Of a stretch of 64,000 bases of DNA, positions 1-7,747 are shown in pieces. Position 1 is the stretch's first letter, and each line of letters starts with the position of its first letter. The DNA is from Duodenibacillus intestinigallinarum (lineage in GTDB: Bacteria; Pseudomonadota; Gammaproteobacteria; Burkholderiales; Burkholderiaceae_F). A model generated the notes under the pieces. The model searched no databases. It saw only the letters and a list, made by a program, of their open reading frames with translations, and had not been told where the DNA came from. The translations under genes were made by a program, and so were the position numbers. Location: contig DXAH01000050.1 of NCBI GenBank assembly GCA_019117105.1, positions 1 to 64,000 of the forward strand, given 5' to 3'.

Positions 1-1
1 G

Positions 2-109
2 ACGGTTCAGCTGATCTGCCCGATCGCCATGCAGGAAGGTCTGCGCTTCGCTATTCGTGAAGGCGGCCACACCGTCGGCGCCGGCGTCGTTGCCAAGATC
101 ATCGAATAA
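2..109 (+). CDS. tuf: Elongation factor Tu, C-terminal end (partial)
   Basis: This is the last 35 codons and stop of an open frame that enters from the left edge. The peptide has the conserved EF-Tu beta-barrel ending, with RFAIREGGHTVGAGVV followed by a short KIIE tail. EF-Tu delivers aminoacyl-tRNA to the ribosomal A site as a GTP complex. Its place directly before rpsJ is the usual str-S10 junction in proteobacteria, so rpsG and fusA are expected further left. Only the 3' end is visible, so nothing can be said about the GTPase domain. Confidence 0.97.
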   Translation, partial: TVQLICPIAMQEGLRFAIREGGHTVGAGVVAKIIE

Positions 110-131
110 TTGCCAAAAATTGTTCGAACAT

Positions 132-159
132 ACTGAAAGAAAATAAAATTTTTTTCAGT
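132..159 (+). terminator. Hairpin and T-run after tuf
   Basis: An ACTGAAA arm (132-138) and its complement TTTCAGT (153-159) enclose an A/T-rich centre with a run of T residues. This is a plausible though AT-weak terminator for tuf, placed just before the S10 promoter. A perfect TGTTCGAACA palindrome lies immediately upstream at 121-130. Confidence 0.4.
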
Positions 160-164
160 GACCC

Positions 165-194
165 TTGACAGGGGAAAGGGGGCGTGGTTATACT
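165..194 (+). promoter_or_regulatory. S10 operon promoter (TTGACA-18-TATACT)
   Basis: A consensus -35 TTGACA (165-170) is followed, after 18 bases, by TATACT (189-194). The start site would be near position 200, which gives rpsJ a leader of only about 40 bases. The -10 lies in the loop of a perfect 9-bp inverted repeat, AAGGGGGCG (176-184) and CGCCCCCTT (196-204), so the element may be more than a plain promoter. Confidence 0.8.
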
Positions 195-243
195 GCGCCC
201 CCTTAGTTCTTTTATTGTTCTTTTTCTTAGGAAAATCAGACAA

Positions 244-564
244 ATGCAGTCTCAGTGCATCCGCATTCGCCTCAAGGCGTTTGATTACAAGCTGATCGAT
301 CAGTCGGCTCTCGAAATCGTCGACACCGCAAAGCGCACCGGCGCTGTTGTTCGCGGTCCCGTTCCGCTTCCCACCCGCATCCAGCGTTTCGACATCCTGC
401 GTTCGCCGCACGTCAACAAGACCAGCCGCGATCAGCTCGAAATTCGCACCCATCAGCGCCTGATGGACATCATCGATCCGACCGACAAGACCGTTGACGC
501 TCTGATGAAGCTCGACCTGCCGGCTGGCGTTGACGTCAAGATCAAGGTCAACAACAAGCAGTAA
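244..564 (+). CDS. rpsJ: 30S ribosomal protein S10
   Basis: S10 is a small-subunit head protein that also joins NusB in the transcription antitermination complex. The 106-residue product opens with MQSQCIRIRLKAFD and carries the family block GPVPLPTRIQRFDILRSPHV. The frame remains open upstream to 184, but the ATG at 244 matches the family's usual N terminus. It is the first gene after the S10 promoter. A 195-base structured spacer separates it from rplC, which is long for this operon. Confidence 0.98.
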   Translation: MQSQCIRIRLKAFDYKLIDQSALEIVDTAKRTGAVVRGPVPLPTRIQRFDILRSPHVNKTSRDQLEIRTHQRLMDIIDPTDKTVDALMKLDLPAGVDVKIKVNNKQ

Positions 565-579
565 TTGCACAAGTTTTTC

Positions 580-744
580 TCGTTTGTGTTCCGAGGGAAG
601 CCCGAAGAACACAAGCGAATATGCGTCACTTCTGGCCTTCGAGGCGCTCGATCGGCGTTACGAAGCGAAGATAACTTCGAAATTCGAACCTCCCGTCGTG
701 AAGTGATTTCTTTAAAAGTACGGTCCCGTCCAATCGTAGACGGG
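580..744 (+). promoter_or_regulatory. Structured rpsJ-rplC spacer
   Basis: The spacer holds a 12-bp hairpin with one G-T pair (580-591 with 607-618), a CGAAG-ATAA-CTTCG hairpin in its middle, and a CCCGTC/GACGGG hairpin (725-730 with 739-744) just before the rplC ribosome site. In E. coli the regulatory leader of this operon precedes rpsJ and binds L4. Here the visible structure is after rpsJ instead. A regulatory role is inferred, not shown. Confidence 0.5.
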
Positions 745-759
745 GTGGAGTAAAAATAA

Positions 760-1404
760 ATGAGTGAAAAGCTCGGCTTAGTCGGCCGTAAGATCGGCAT
801 GACGCGCATCTTTGAAGAGGACGGTAAGTCCGTTCCTGTGACGGTGCTCGACGTGTCCGGCAACCGTGTTGCCTGCGTCAAGACGGTTGAATCCGACGGC
901 TACAACGCTGTTCAAGTCGCGTTCGGCTCGAAGAAGCCCTCGCGCGTCAACAAGGCACTCGCCGGCCAGTTTGCTAAGGCTGGCATCGAAGCAGCTGCCA
1001 CGTTGAAAGAGTTCCATATCGACGAAGACAAGGTTGCCGAATTCAAGCCCGGCACCGTGCTCAGCGCCGACATGTTCACGGCCGGCCAGAAGGTCGACGT
1101 GACCGGCACCACCATCGGTAAGGGTTTCGCAGGCGCCATCAAGCGTCACCACTTCTCCTCGAACCGCGCCAGCCACGGTAACTCCGTGACGACCCGCGCT
1201 CCCGGTTCCATCGGTAATCGCCAGGACCCGGGCCGCGTGTTCCCCGGCAAGCGCATGGCTGGTCACCTCGGTGCAGCCCAGCGCACCACGCAGAATCTCG
1301 TGGTTGCCCGTGTCGATGCTGAACGTGGTCTTCTGCTCGTTCGCGGTGCCGTTCCCGGCTCCAAGGGCGGTGAAGTCATTGTGCGTCCCGCCGTGAAGGC
1401 CTAA
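760..1404 (+). CDS. rplC: 50S ribosomal protein L3
   Basis: L3 is an early-assembly large-subunit protein whose loop reaches towards the peptidyl transferase centre. The 214-residue protein starts MSEKLGLVGRKIGMTRIF and keeps the loop GSIGNRQDPGRVFPGKRMAG, including the glutamine that PrmB methylates in relatives. Length is close to the usual 209-215. It is 14 bases before rplD. The long structured spacer before it suggests that expression can be set separately from rpsJ. Confidence 0.98.
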   Translation: MSEKLGLVGRKIGMTRIFEEDGKSVPVTVLDVSGNRVACVKTVESDGYNAVQVAFGSKKPSRVNKALAGQFAKAGIEAAATLKEFHIDEDKVAEFKPGTVLSADMFTAGQKVDVTGTTIGKGFAGAIKRHHFSSNRASHGNSVTTRAPGSIGNRQDPGRVFPGKRMAGHLGAAQRTTQNLVVARVDAERGLLLVRGAVPGSKGGEVIVRPAVKA

Positions 1405-1418
1405 TCCAGGAGCGATCA

Positions 1419-2039
1419 ATGGAACTGAATGTAATCAATGAACTCGGTCAGGAAGCGGGCAAAGCCGCTGCCTCTGACGCCGTGTTCGGCCGCGAATACA
1501 ACGAAGCTCTGGTGCACCAGCTCGTGGTTGCCTACCAGGCTAACGCCCGTCAGGGTACGCGCGCTCAGCTCAGCCGTGAGTTCGTGCGCCACACGACCCG
1601 TAAGCCCTGGAACCAGAAGGGTACCGGTCGCGCCCGCTCGGGTATGTCCTCCTCGCCGCTGTGGCGTGGTGGTGGCCGTGCTTTCCCGAACACGCCCAAC
1701 GAAAACTTCAGCCACAAGATGAACAAGAAGGCTTATCGTGCTGCCATGGCTTCGATCCTTTCGAAGCTCGCCGCCGACGGCCGCCTCGTTGTGGTTGATT
1801 CGATCAGCGCCGAATCCCCGAAGACGAAGGAATTCGCCGCCAAGCTCAAGACGCTTGGTCTTGATCACGTGATGATCATCACCGAGTCGGTCGACGACAA
1901 CCTCTATCTGGCCAGCCGCAACCTCAAGAACGTTCTCGTGGTTGAGCCGCGCTACGCCGACCCGCTCTCCCTGATCTACTACAACAAGATCGTTGTCACG
2001 AAGGCTGCGGTCGCCAAGCTCGAGGAGATGCTCGGATGA
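1419..2039 (+). CDS. rplD: 50S ribosomal protein L4
   Basis: L4 binds 23S rRNA and lines the peptide exit tunnel. In E. coli it represses its own operon. The 206-residue protein has the conserved basic loop TRKPWNQKGTGRARSGMSSS and GGGRAFPNTP. The start has a good AGGAG site (about 1407-1411), and the gene ends with an ATGA overlap into rplW. Whether this L4 also binds the spacer before rplC cannot be told from sequence. Confidence 0.98.
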   Translation: MELNVINELGQEAGKAAASDAVFGREYNEALVHQLVVAYQANARQGTRAQLSREFVRHTTRKPWNQKGTGRARSGMSSSPLWRGGGRAFPNTPNENFSHKMNKKAYRAAMASILSKLAADGRLVVVDSISAESPKTKEFAAKLKTLGLDHVMIITESVDDNLYLASRNLKNVLVVEPRYADPLSLIYYNKIVVTKAAVAKLEEMLG

Positions 2040-2338
2040 AACAAGAACGTTTGTTGAAGGTCCTCGTCGGTCCGGTTATCTCCGAAAAGAGCACCCGACT
2101 CGAAGAATACAAGGACAAGCAGTACGCTTTCGTCGTCACCCCGTGTGCGACGAAGCCGGAAGTGAAGGCTGCCGTCGAACTGTGCTTCAAGGTGCAGGTT
2201 GAAAGCGTGCAGATTCTGACCACCAAGGGCAAGCAGAAGCGCTTTGGCCGCGGTATGGGCAAGCGCAGCGATGTTCGCAAGGCTTATGTCCGTCTCAAGG
2301 AAGGTCAGAGCATCAACTTCGTGCAGGAGGTTAAGTAA
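2036..2338 (+). CDS. rplW: 50S ribosomal protein L23
   Basis: L23 lies at the tunnel exit and docks trigger factor and the signal recognition particle. The 100-residue protein has VGPVISEKSTRL near its start and the tail region KRFGRGMGKRSDVRKAYVRL. Its ATG overlaps the rplD stop by four bases and its stop shares one base with the rplB start, indicating translational coupling. Confidence 0.97.
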   Translation: MKQERLLKVLVGPVISEKSTRLEEYKDKQYAFVVTPCATKPEVKAAVELCFKVQVESVQILTTKGKQKRFGRGMGKRSDVRKAYVRLKEGQSINFVQEVK

Positions 2339-3165
2339 TGGCTCTCGTCAAACTCAAGCCGACGTCCCCCGGCCGCCGTCATGCGGTCAAAGTGGTGACT
2401 CCGGGCCTGCACAAGGGCAAGCCCTTCGCAGCTCTGCTGGAAAAGAAGAATCGCGGTTCCGGCCGCAACAACAACGGTCACATTACGTGCCGTCACAAGG
2501 GTGGTGGCTCCAAGCGTCACTATCGCGTTATCGACTTCCTGCGTAACAAGGACGGCGTTCCCGCCCGCGTTGAACGCATCGAATACGATCCGAACCGTTC
2601 CGCTCACATCGCGCTCGTGCTGTATGCCGACGGCGAACGTCGCTACATCATCTGCCCGAAGGGCCTGAACGTCGGTGACACGATCATGAGCGGTCAGGAA
2701 GCCCCGATCAAGGTTGGCAACGCTCTGCCGCTGCGCAACATTCCGGTCGGTTCCACCATTCACTGCATCGAAATGCTCCCGGGCAAGGGTGCCCAGCTGG
2801 TTCGCTCCGCTGGTGCCTATGCTCAGCTGATCGCCCGTGAAGGTGCTTACGCTCAGGTGCGTATGCGTTCCGGCGAAGTGCGCCGCATCCTCATCGAATG
2901 CCGCGCCACGATCGGTACGGTCGGCAACGAAGAAAACAGCCTGCGTGAACTCGGCAAGGCCGGTGCCACCCGTTGGCGCGGCATCCGCCCGACCGTTCGC
3001 GGTAAGGTGATGAACCCGGTTGATCACCCGCATGGTGGTGGTGAAGGCCGCACCGGTACCGGTCGCGCTCCTGTCACGCCGTGGGGCCAGCTCACCAAGG
3101 GCTATCGTACCCGCAACTCCAAGCGCACGGATTCCATGATCATCCAGCGCCGTTACGACAAATAA
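2338..3165 (+). CDS. rplB: 50S ribosomal protein L2
   Basis: L2 is a core large-subunit protein needed for subunit association and peptidyl transfer. The 275-residue product contains NPVDHPHGGGEG near residues 223-234, with the histidine next to the catalytic centre. It also has the C-terminal basic segment GYRTRNSKRTDSM. Length matches the family (273-277). The start codon overlaps the rplW stop (TAATG). Confidence 0.98.
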   Translation: MALVKLKPTSPGRRHAVKVVTPGLHKGKPFAALLEKKNRGSGRNNNGHITCRHKGGGSKRHYRVIDFLRNKDGVPARVERIEYDPNRSAHIALVLYADGERRYIICPKGLNVGDTIMSGQEAPIKVGNALPLRNIPVGSTIHCIEMLPGKGAQLVRSAGAYAQLIAREGAYAQVRMRSGEVRRILIECRATIGTVGNEENSLRELGKAGATRWRGIRPTVRGKVMNPVDHPHGGGEGRTGTGRAPVTPWGQLTKGYRTRNSKRTDSMIIQRRYDK

Positions 3166-3177
3166 GGGGGCCAGTAA

Positions 3178-3456
3178 ATGTCTCGTTCGTTAAAGAAAGG
3201 GCCGTTTGTTGACGGTTCCCTGCTCAAGAAGGTTGAAGCCGCTCAGGCCGGTCGCGACAAGCGCCCGATCAAGACCTGGTCGCGTCGCTCCACCATTCTT
3301 CCTGAGTTCATCGGTCTGACGATCGCCGTTCACAACGGCCGTCAGCACGTTCCGGTGTACATCAATGAAAACATGGTCGGCCACAAGCTCGGTGAGTTTG
3401 CGCTGACTCGCACCTTCCACGGCCACGCTGCCGACAGCAAGAAGGTCAAGGGGTAA
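3178..3456 (+). CDS. rpsS: 30S ribosomal protein S19
   Basis: S19 binds the 30S head beside S13 and contacts the A-site tRNA. The 92-residue protein begins with the signature SRSLKKGPFVDGSLL and has the conserved GHKLGEFALTRTFHGH block. It lies 12 bases after rplB and 4 bases before rplV. A purine-rich AAGGGGG site precedes the ATG. Confidence 0.98.
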   Translation: MSRSLKKGPFVDGSLLKKVEAAQAGRDKRPIKTWSRRSTILPEFIGLTIAVHNGRQHVPVYINENMVGHKLGEFALTRTFHGHAADSKKVKG

Positions 3457-3460
3457 TCAA

Positions 3461-3793
3461 ATGGAAACTACTGCAATCGTTCGCGGCGTTCGCCTTTCGG
3501 CTCAGAAGGGCCGTTTGGTGGCCGACCTGGTTCGCGGTAAGCCCGTGGACAAGGCCCTCAACATCCTGCGCTTCACGCAGAAGCGCGCTGCCGGCATCAT
3601 CCTCAAGGCGCTCGAATCCGCGATCGCCAACGCCGAACACAACGACGGCGCTGACGTGGATGAACTGTTTGTTAAGAAGATCTACGTGGAAAAGGCCACG
3701 ACGCTGCGCCGCTTTGGTGCTCGCGCCAAGGGTCGCGGTACGCGTATCGGCAAGCAGACGGCTCACATCTTCGTGACCGTCGGCGACAAGTAA
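3461..3793 (+). CDS. rplV: 50S ribosomal protein L22
   Basis: L22 lines the exit tunnel with L4, and its hairpin is a known site of macrolide-resistance changes. The 110-residue protein has the motifs VRLSAQKGRLVADLVRGK and the C-terminal hairpin RRFGARAKGRGTRIGKQTAH. No unusual residue is evident in the hairpin. Confidence 0.98.
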   Translation: METTAIVRGVRLSAQKGRLVADLVRGKPVDKALNILRFTQKRAAGIILKALESAIANAEHNDGADVDELFVKKIYVEKATTLRRFGARAKGRGTRIGKQTAHIFVTVGDK

Positions 3794-3803
3794 AAGGTGA
3801 ACC

Positions 3804-4577
3804 ATGGGTCAGAAAATTAATCCTACCGGCTTCCGCCTTCCCGTTACGCGCAACTGGACGTCGCGCTGGTATGCGGTCGGCCGTAACTTTTCCCGCACGC
3901 TCGGCGAAGACCTCCGCGTCCGTGCTTTCCTTCGTGAAAAGCTGAAGAACGCCAGCGTCTCGCGCATTCTGATCGAACGTCCGGCCAACAATGCTCGCAT
4001 CACGATCTTCTCGGCTCGTCCCGGTGTCGTGATCGGCAAGCAGGGTGCTGACATCGAAATGCTCAAGGCAGAAGTTCAGAAGATGGTCGGTGTGCCCGTG
4101 CACATCAACATCGAAGAAATCCGCCGTCCGGATCTCGACGCTCAGCTTATCGCTGACAACATCTGCCAGCAGCTCGAAAAGCGCGTGATGTTCCGTCGCG
4201 CCATGAAGCGCTCCATGCAGAACGCCATGCGTCTGGGTGCCCAGGGCATCAAGATCATGAGCTCTGGTCGTTTGAACGGTGCCGAAATCGCCCGTACCGA
4301 ATGGTACCGCGAAGGCCGCGTGCCTCTTCACACGCTGCGTGCCGACATCGACTACGCAGTTGCCGAAGCCAACACGACCTACGGCGTGATCGGCGTTAAG
4401 GTTTGGGTTTACAAGGGTGACAATCTCGGTCGCGAAGACGTGGTCGAAGCTGCCGCTCCCGCCGAACGCGAAGATCGTCGTCGTCCGGCTCGTCGCCAGC
4501 GCCGTGACGGCGAAGGCGCAGCCCGCCGTCCGCGTCGTGCACCCGCTGCCGCCGCTGACAAGAAAGACGGAGAATAA
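3804..4577 (+). CDS. rpsC: 30S ribosomal protein S3 with basic C-terminal tail
   Basis: S3 forms part of the mRNA entry channel and has helicase activity together with S4 and S5. The 257-residue protein contains the KH domain motif GVVIGKQGADIE (about 73-84) and the C-terminal block ADIDYAVAEANTTYGVIGVKVW. It is about 25 residues longer than E. coli S3. The extra part is an Arg/Ala-rich tail with several RR pairs, as in other Burkholderiales, probably disordered and RNA-binding. Confidence 0.97.
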   Translation: MGQKINPTGFRLPVTRNWTSRWYAVGRNFSRTLGEDLRVRAFLREKLKNASVSRILIERPANNARITIFSARPGVVIGKQGADIEMLKAEVQKMVGVPVHINIEEIRRPDLDAQLIADNICQQLEKRVMFRRAMKRSMQNAMRLGAQGIKIMSSGRLNGAEIARTEWYREGRVPLHTLRADIDYAVAEANTTYGVIGVKVWVYKGDNLGREDVVEAAAPAEREDRRRPARRQRRDGEGAARRPRRAPAAAADKKDGE

Positions 4578-4579
4578 CG

Positions 4580-4996
4580 ATGCTGCAACCGAATCGTACT
4601 AAGTACCGCAAGGACCAGAAGGGCCGTAACTACGGCCTCGCTCAGCGCGGCGCTAACGTGAGCTTTGGCGAATTCGGCCTCAAGGTGGTCGAACGCGGCC
4701 GCCTGACGGCCCGCCAGATCGAAGCTGCGCGTCGTGCTCTTACCCGCCACATCAAGCGCGGCGGCCGTGTATGGATCCGTGTCTTCCCGGACAAGCCCAT
4801 TTCCAGCAAGCCCGCTGAAGTGCGTATGGGTAACGGTAAGGGTAATCCGGAATACTGGGTTGCTCTCGTTCAGCCCGGTCGCGTGATCTATGAAATGGAC
4901 GGCGTCGATGAACAGCTCGCCCGCGAAGCTTTCGCTCTCGCGGCTGCCAAGCTGCCTCTGAAGACGAAGTTCGTTGTCCGCCAGATCGGCATGTAA
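4580..4996 (+). CDS. rplP: 50S ribosomal protein L16
   Basis: L16 organises the A-site tRNA binding region of the large subunit. The 138-residue protein has the family start MLQPNRTKYRKDQKGRNYG and the block GKGNPEYWVALVQPGRVIYE. It follows rpsC by two bases, so the two are probably translationally coupled. Confidence 0.98.
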   Translation: MLQPNRTKYRKDQKGRNYGLAQRGANVSFGEFGLKVVERGRLTARQIEAARRALTRHIKRGGRVWIRVFPDKPISSKPAEVRMGNGKGNPEYWVALVQPGRVIYEMDGVDEQLAREAFALAAAKLPLKTKFVVRQIGM

Positions 4997-5006
4997 GGAG
5001 ACGGAC

Positions 5007-5201
5007 ATGAAGGCAAAAGACTTGCGCGCCATGGATGAGGCCGCGCTCAACAAGGAGCTCAACGACCTTCTCACCACGCACTTCAAGCTGCGCGTTCAGA
5101 AGGCTACGCAACAACTCCAGAACACGAACCAGCTGCGCGCCACGCGTCGCGACATCGCCCGCGTGCGCACGGTTCTCGCTCAGAAGGCGGCTGCGAAATG
5201 A
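5007..5201 (+). CDS. rpmC: 50S ribosomal protein L29
   Basis: L29 sits beside L23 at the tunnel exit. The 64-residue two-helix protein starts MKAKDLRAMDEAALNKEL and contains the family signature region DIARVRTVL near its end. The frame is open further upstream, but the ATG at 5007 follows a GGAGA site and gives the usual length. Its stop overlaps the rpsQ start by four bases. Confidence 0.96.
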   Translation: MKAKDLRAMDEAALNKELNDLLTTHFKLRVQKATQQLQNTNQLRATRRDIARVRTVLAQKAAAK

Positions 5202-5470
5202 CGAATACTGAAACTGCAAAGCTCACCCGCACCCTCACCGGTACGGTGACGAGCGACAAGATGGACAAGACCGTGACCGTTCTGGTCGAACGTCGTGTCA
5301 AGCACCCCCTCTACGGCAAGTACGTCGTTGAAAGCAAGAAGTATCATGCTCACGACGAAGCCAATGAGTGCGGTGTCGGTGACAAGGTCGAAATCGCGGA
5401 AACCCGTCCGCTTTCCAAGACGAAGTCCTGGAAGGTGACCCGTATCCTCGAGAAGGCCGTGATCATCTAA
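5198..5470 (+). CDS. rpsQ: 30S ribosomal protein S17
   Basis: S17 is a primary 16S rRNA binder with an OB fold. The 90-residue protein has GTVTSDKMDKTVTVLVERRVKH and the C-terminal ETRPLSKTKSWKV block. It is the last gene of the S10 block. A short AAGTCTTT/AAAGACTT inverted repeat covers its stop codon, and a new promoter follows within 30 bases. Confidence 0.98.
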   Translation: MTNTETAKLTRTLTGTVTSDKMDKTVTVLVERRVKHPLYGKYVVESKKYHAHDEANECGVGDKVEIAETRPLSKTKSWKVTRILEKAVII

Positions 5471-5496
5471 GTCTTTAAAAAGACTTGAAAAAATAC

Positions 5497-5525
5497 TTGC
5501 AAGTTTTACGCGTTATGCGTATACT
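5497..5525 (+). promoter_or_regulatory. spc operon promoter (TTGCAA-17-TATACT)
   Basis: A -35-like TTGCAA (5497-5502) lies exactly 17 bases before TATACT (5520-5525). Transcription would start near 5532, leaving about 200 bases of leader before rplN. This fits the known separate transcription of the spc operon in E. coli. Confidence 0.7.
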
Positions 5526-5535
5526 TGCGAACTCG

Positions 5536-5663
5536 CGCAAATGCCGGACCTTTCGGGGTACGGCATTTGCGTTGATATCTGCGGACTGTGTGCCGTTGAT
5601 TTCTGCCCGGCTTAAGGGGAAAGAGCTTCTTTCCAGCCAGCTGGTTTTTCTTTGGAAATCAAC
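5536..5663 (+). promoter_or_regulatory. Structured spc operon leader
   Basis: Just after the predicted start site is a perfect 11-bp stem (5536-5546 with 5561-5571), with an inner ACC/GGT pairing. A second domain is closed by GTTGATTTC (5595-5603) with GAAATCAAC (5655-5663). Inside it, GGCT/AGCC and GGAAAG/CTTTCC (5618-5623 with 5629-5634) stack. No T-run follows either stem, so a folded leader or translational control site fits better than a terminator. Confidence 0.5.
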
Positions 5664-5737
5664 GAGTTGCAGTCTTTCTCCCTGACGGGACCAATACTAT
5701 CCGCATTGAGCGGAATAAGTTGGATATATAAACAACC

Positions 5738-6106
5738 ATGATTCAGATGCAATCCAGACTGGACGTCGCCGATAACACCGGTGCTCGTTCAGTGATGTGT
5801 TTTAAGGTGTTGGGCGGCTCCAAGCGCCGCTATGCAAACATCGGCGACGTCGTGAAGGTGACGGTGAAAGAAGCCGCTCCTCGCGGTCGTGTTAAGAAGG
5901 GCGAAATCTACAACGCCGTCGTGGTCCGCACCGCCAAGGGTGTGCGCCGCGCCGACGGTTCTTTGATTCGCTTCGACGGCAATGCCGTCGTTCTGCTTAA
6001 CTCCAAGCTCGAGCCCGTGGGCACTCGTATCTTCGGACCGGTCACGCGCGAACTGCGTACCGAAAAGTTCATGAAGATCGTCTCCCTGGCTCCTGAAGTT
6101 ATTTAA
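5738..6106 (+). CDS. rplN: 50S ribosomal protein L14
   Basis: L14 lies at the subunit interface and binds the silencing factor RsfS. The 122-residue protein starts MIQMQSRLDVADNTGARSVM and keeps the block FDGNAVVLLN. It opens the spc block after a 267-base leader that carries its own promoter and hairpins. Confidence 0.98.
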   Translation: MIQMQSRLDVADNTGARSVMCFKVLGGSKRRYANIGDVVKVTVKEAAPRGRVKKGEIYNAVVVRTAKGVRRADGSLIRFDGNAVVLLNSKLEPVGTRIFGPVTRELRTEKFMKIVSLAPEVI

Positions 6107-6119
6107 GGAGGCCGATAAG

Positions 6120-6440
6120 ATGCAGCGCATCCGTAAAGGTGACGAAGTTATCGTCATCACCGGCAAGGATAAGGGCAAGAAGGGTATCGTCTCTGCCCGT
6201 ATCGATGACCGCCGTATCACCGTCGAAGGTGTCAATGTTGCCCGCAAGGCTGTTCGTCCCAACCCGATGACCGGCGCTGAAGGCGGCATTCAGGACAAGA
6301 CCCTTCCGATCGATCAGTCCAATGTCATGCTCTTTAACCCTGCCACCGGCAAGGGTGACCGCGTCGGCTTCAAGGAAGTTGACGGCAAGAAGGTTCGCGT
6401 GTTCAAGAGCAACGGTGCCGTGGTCGGCGCCAAGGCCTAA
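6120..6440 (+). CDS. rplX: 50S ribosomal protein L24
   Basis: L24 starts large-subunit assembly near the 5' end of 23S rRNA. The 106-residue protein has an N-terminal KOW motif, KGDEVIVITGKDKGKKG (about 5-21), and the GGIQDKTLPIDQSNVML block. An AAGGAGG site precedes the ATG. Confidence 0.98.
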   Translation: MQRIRKGDEVIVITGKDKGKKGIVSARIDDRRITVEGVNVARKAVRPNPMTGAEGGIQDKTLPIDQSNVMLFNPATGKGDRVGFKEVDGKKVRVFKSNGAVVGAKA

Positions 6441-6454
6441 GGAGCAACGACAAA

Positions 6455-6994
6455 ATGTCTCGTTTCCAGACTCTTTATCATGAAACCATCGTGCCCGAAC
6501 TGATCAAGAAGTTCGGCTACAAGACGGTCATGCAGGTTCCTCGCATCACCAAGATCACCCTCAACATGGGTGTCGGTGAAGCCGTCAACGACAAGAAGCT
6601 CGTCGACAACGCTGTCGGCGATCTCACCAAGATTGCCGGCCAGAAGCCTGCCATCACCCGCACCCGCAAGGCTATCGCGAACTTCAAGATTCGCGAAAAC
6701 ATGCCCATCGGCTGCATGGTGACCCTGCGCGGCGAACGCATGTACGACTTCCTCGATCGCCTCGTGACGATCGCTTTCCCGCGCGTCCGCGACTTCCGCG
6801 GCGTGTCCGGTCGTGCTTTCGATGGCCGTGGCAACTACAACATCGGCCTGCGTGAACAGATCATCTTCCCGGAAATTGAGTACGACAAGATCGATGCTGT
6901 GCGCGGTTTGAACATTTCCATCACGACGACGGCGAAGACCGACGAAGAAGCTAAGGCTCTTCTGGCTGGTTTCCGCTTCCCGTTCCGCAACTGA
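6455..6994 (+). CDS. rplE: 50S ribosomal protein L5
   Basis: L5 binds 5S rRNA in the central protuberance. The 179-residue protein contains MQVPRITKITLNMGVGEA and the conserved FDGRGNYNIGLREQIIFPEI. In E. coli the repressor S8 binds spc mRNA at the start of rplE. No claim is made that the same site exists here. Confidence 0.98.
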   Translation: MSRFQTLYHETIVPELIKKFGYKTVMQVPRITKITLNMGVGEAVNDKKLVDNAVGDLTKIAGQKPAITRTRKAIANFKIRENMPIGCMVTLRGERMYDFLDRLVTIAFPRVRDFRGVSGRAFDGRGNYNIGLREQIIFPEIEYDKIDAVRGLNISITTTAKTDEEAKALLAGFRFPFRN

Positions 6995-7010
6995 GATAGG
7001 TGCAAGGAAA

Positions 7011-7316
7011 ATGGCAAAGTTATCTCTGATTAACCGTGAACTTAAGCGCGAAGCGACCGTTGCTAAGTTTGCAGCCAAGCGCGCCGAACTCAAGGCGATT
7101 ATCAACGACGCTACCCGCTCCATGGAAGAACGTATGGACGCTCGTCTCGCGCTGCAGGCTCTGCCGCGCAATGCAAGCCCCGTGCGTCTGCGCAACCGTT
7201 GCGGCCTGACCGGCCGTCCGCGCGGCACCTTCCGTAAGTTTGGCCTCGCTCGCGGCATGATCCGTGACGCGGCCATGCGTGGTGACATTCCCGGCCTCAT
7301 CAAGGCCAGCTGGTAA
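7011..7316 (+). CDS. rpsN: 30S ribosomal protein S14, zinc-free form
   Basis: S14 is a 30S head protein near the A site. The 101-residue product is the long form without the CxxC pairs of zinc-binding S14. It ends GLARGMIRDAAMRGDIPGL and then KASW. The block RLRNRCGLTGRPRG is conserved. Lack of zinc ligands means it should not depend on zinc supply. Confidence 0.97.
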   Translation: MAKLSLINRELKREATVAKFAAKRAELKAIINDATRSMEERMDARLALQALPRNASPVRLRNRCGLTGRPRGTFRKFGLARGMIRDAAMRGDIPGLIKASW

Positions 7317-7334
7317 GAGCGAGGAGATTACTAA

Positions 7335-7730
7335 ATGAGTATGAGTGATCCGATCGCCGATATGCTGACCCGTATCCGTAACGGTCAGATCGTCGACAAG
7401 ACCGAAGTCGTGATGCCGAGCTCCAAGCTCAAGGTTGCTATCGCGCAGGTTCTCAAGGACGAAGGCTACATTGACGGCTTTAATGTTGTGACCGTTGATG
7501 GCAAGGCCCAGTTGCATATCGGTTTGAAGTACTACGCCGGCCGTCCGGTTATCGAACGCATCGAACGCGTTTCGCGCCCCGGCCTGCGCATCTATAAGAA
7601 CCACGAGTCCATCCCGCAGGTCATGAATGGCCTCGGTATCGCGATCGTTTCCACCCCGAAGGGTGTGATGACCGATCGCAAGGCTCGCGCTGCCGGCATC
7701 GGCGGTGAAGTTCTCTGCTACGTCGCTTAA
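7335..7730 (+). CDS. rpsH: 30S ribosomal protein S8
   Basis: S8 is a central 16S rRNA binder and, in E. coli, the repressor of the spc operon. The 131-residue protein has SDPIADMLTRIRNGQ at the start and the C-terminal block GLGIAIVSTPKGVMTDRKAR. The ATG at 7335 has a GAGGAG site about 10 bases upstream. A second ATG two codons later (7341) is possible. Confidence 0.97.
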   Translation: MSMSDPIADMLTRIRNGQIVDKTEVVMPSSKLKVAIAQVLKDEGYIDGFNVVTVDGKAQLHIGLKYYAGRPVIERIERVSRPGLRIYKNHESIPQVMNGLGIAIVSTPKGVMTDRKARAAGIGGEVLCYVA

Positions 7731-7747
7731 TTTGGGAGGTTTTCAAT

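Noticed and set aside
5485..5685. 66-codon open frame in the rpsQ-rplN spacer
   Set aside because: It runs across the promoter and both hairpins of the spc leader, has no ribosome site and no recognised similarity.
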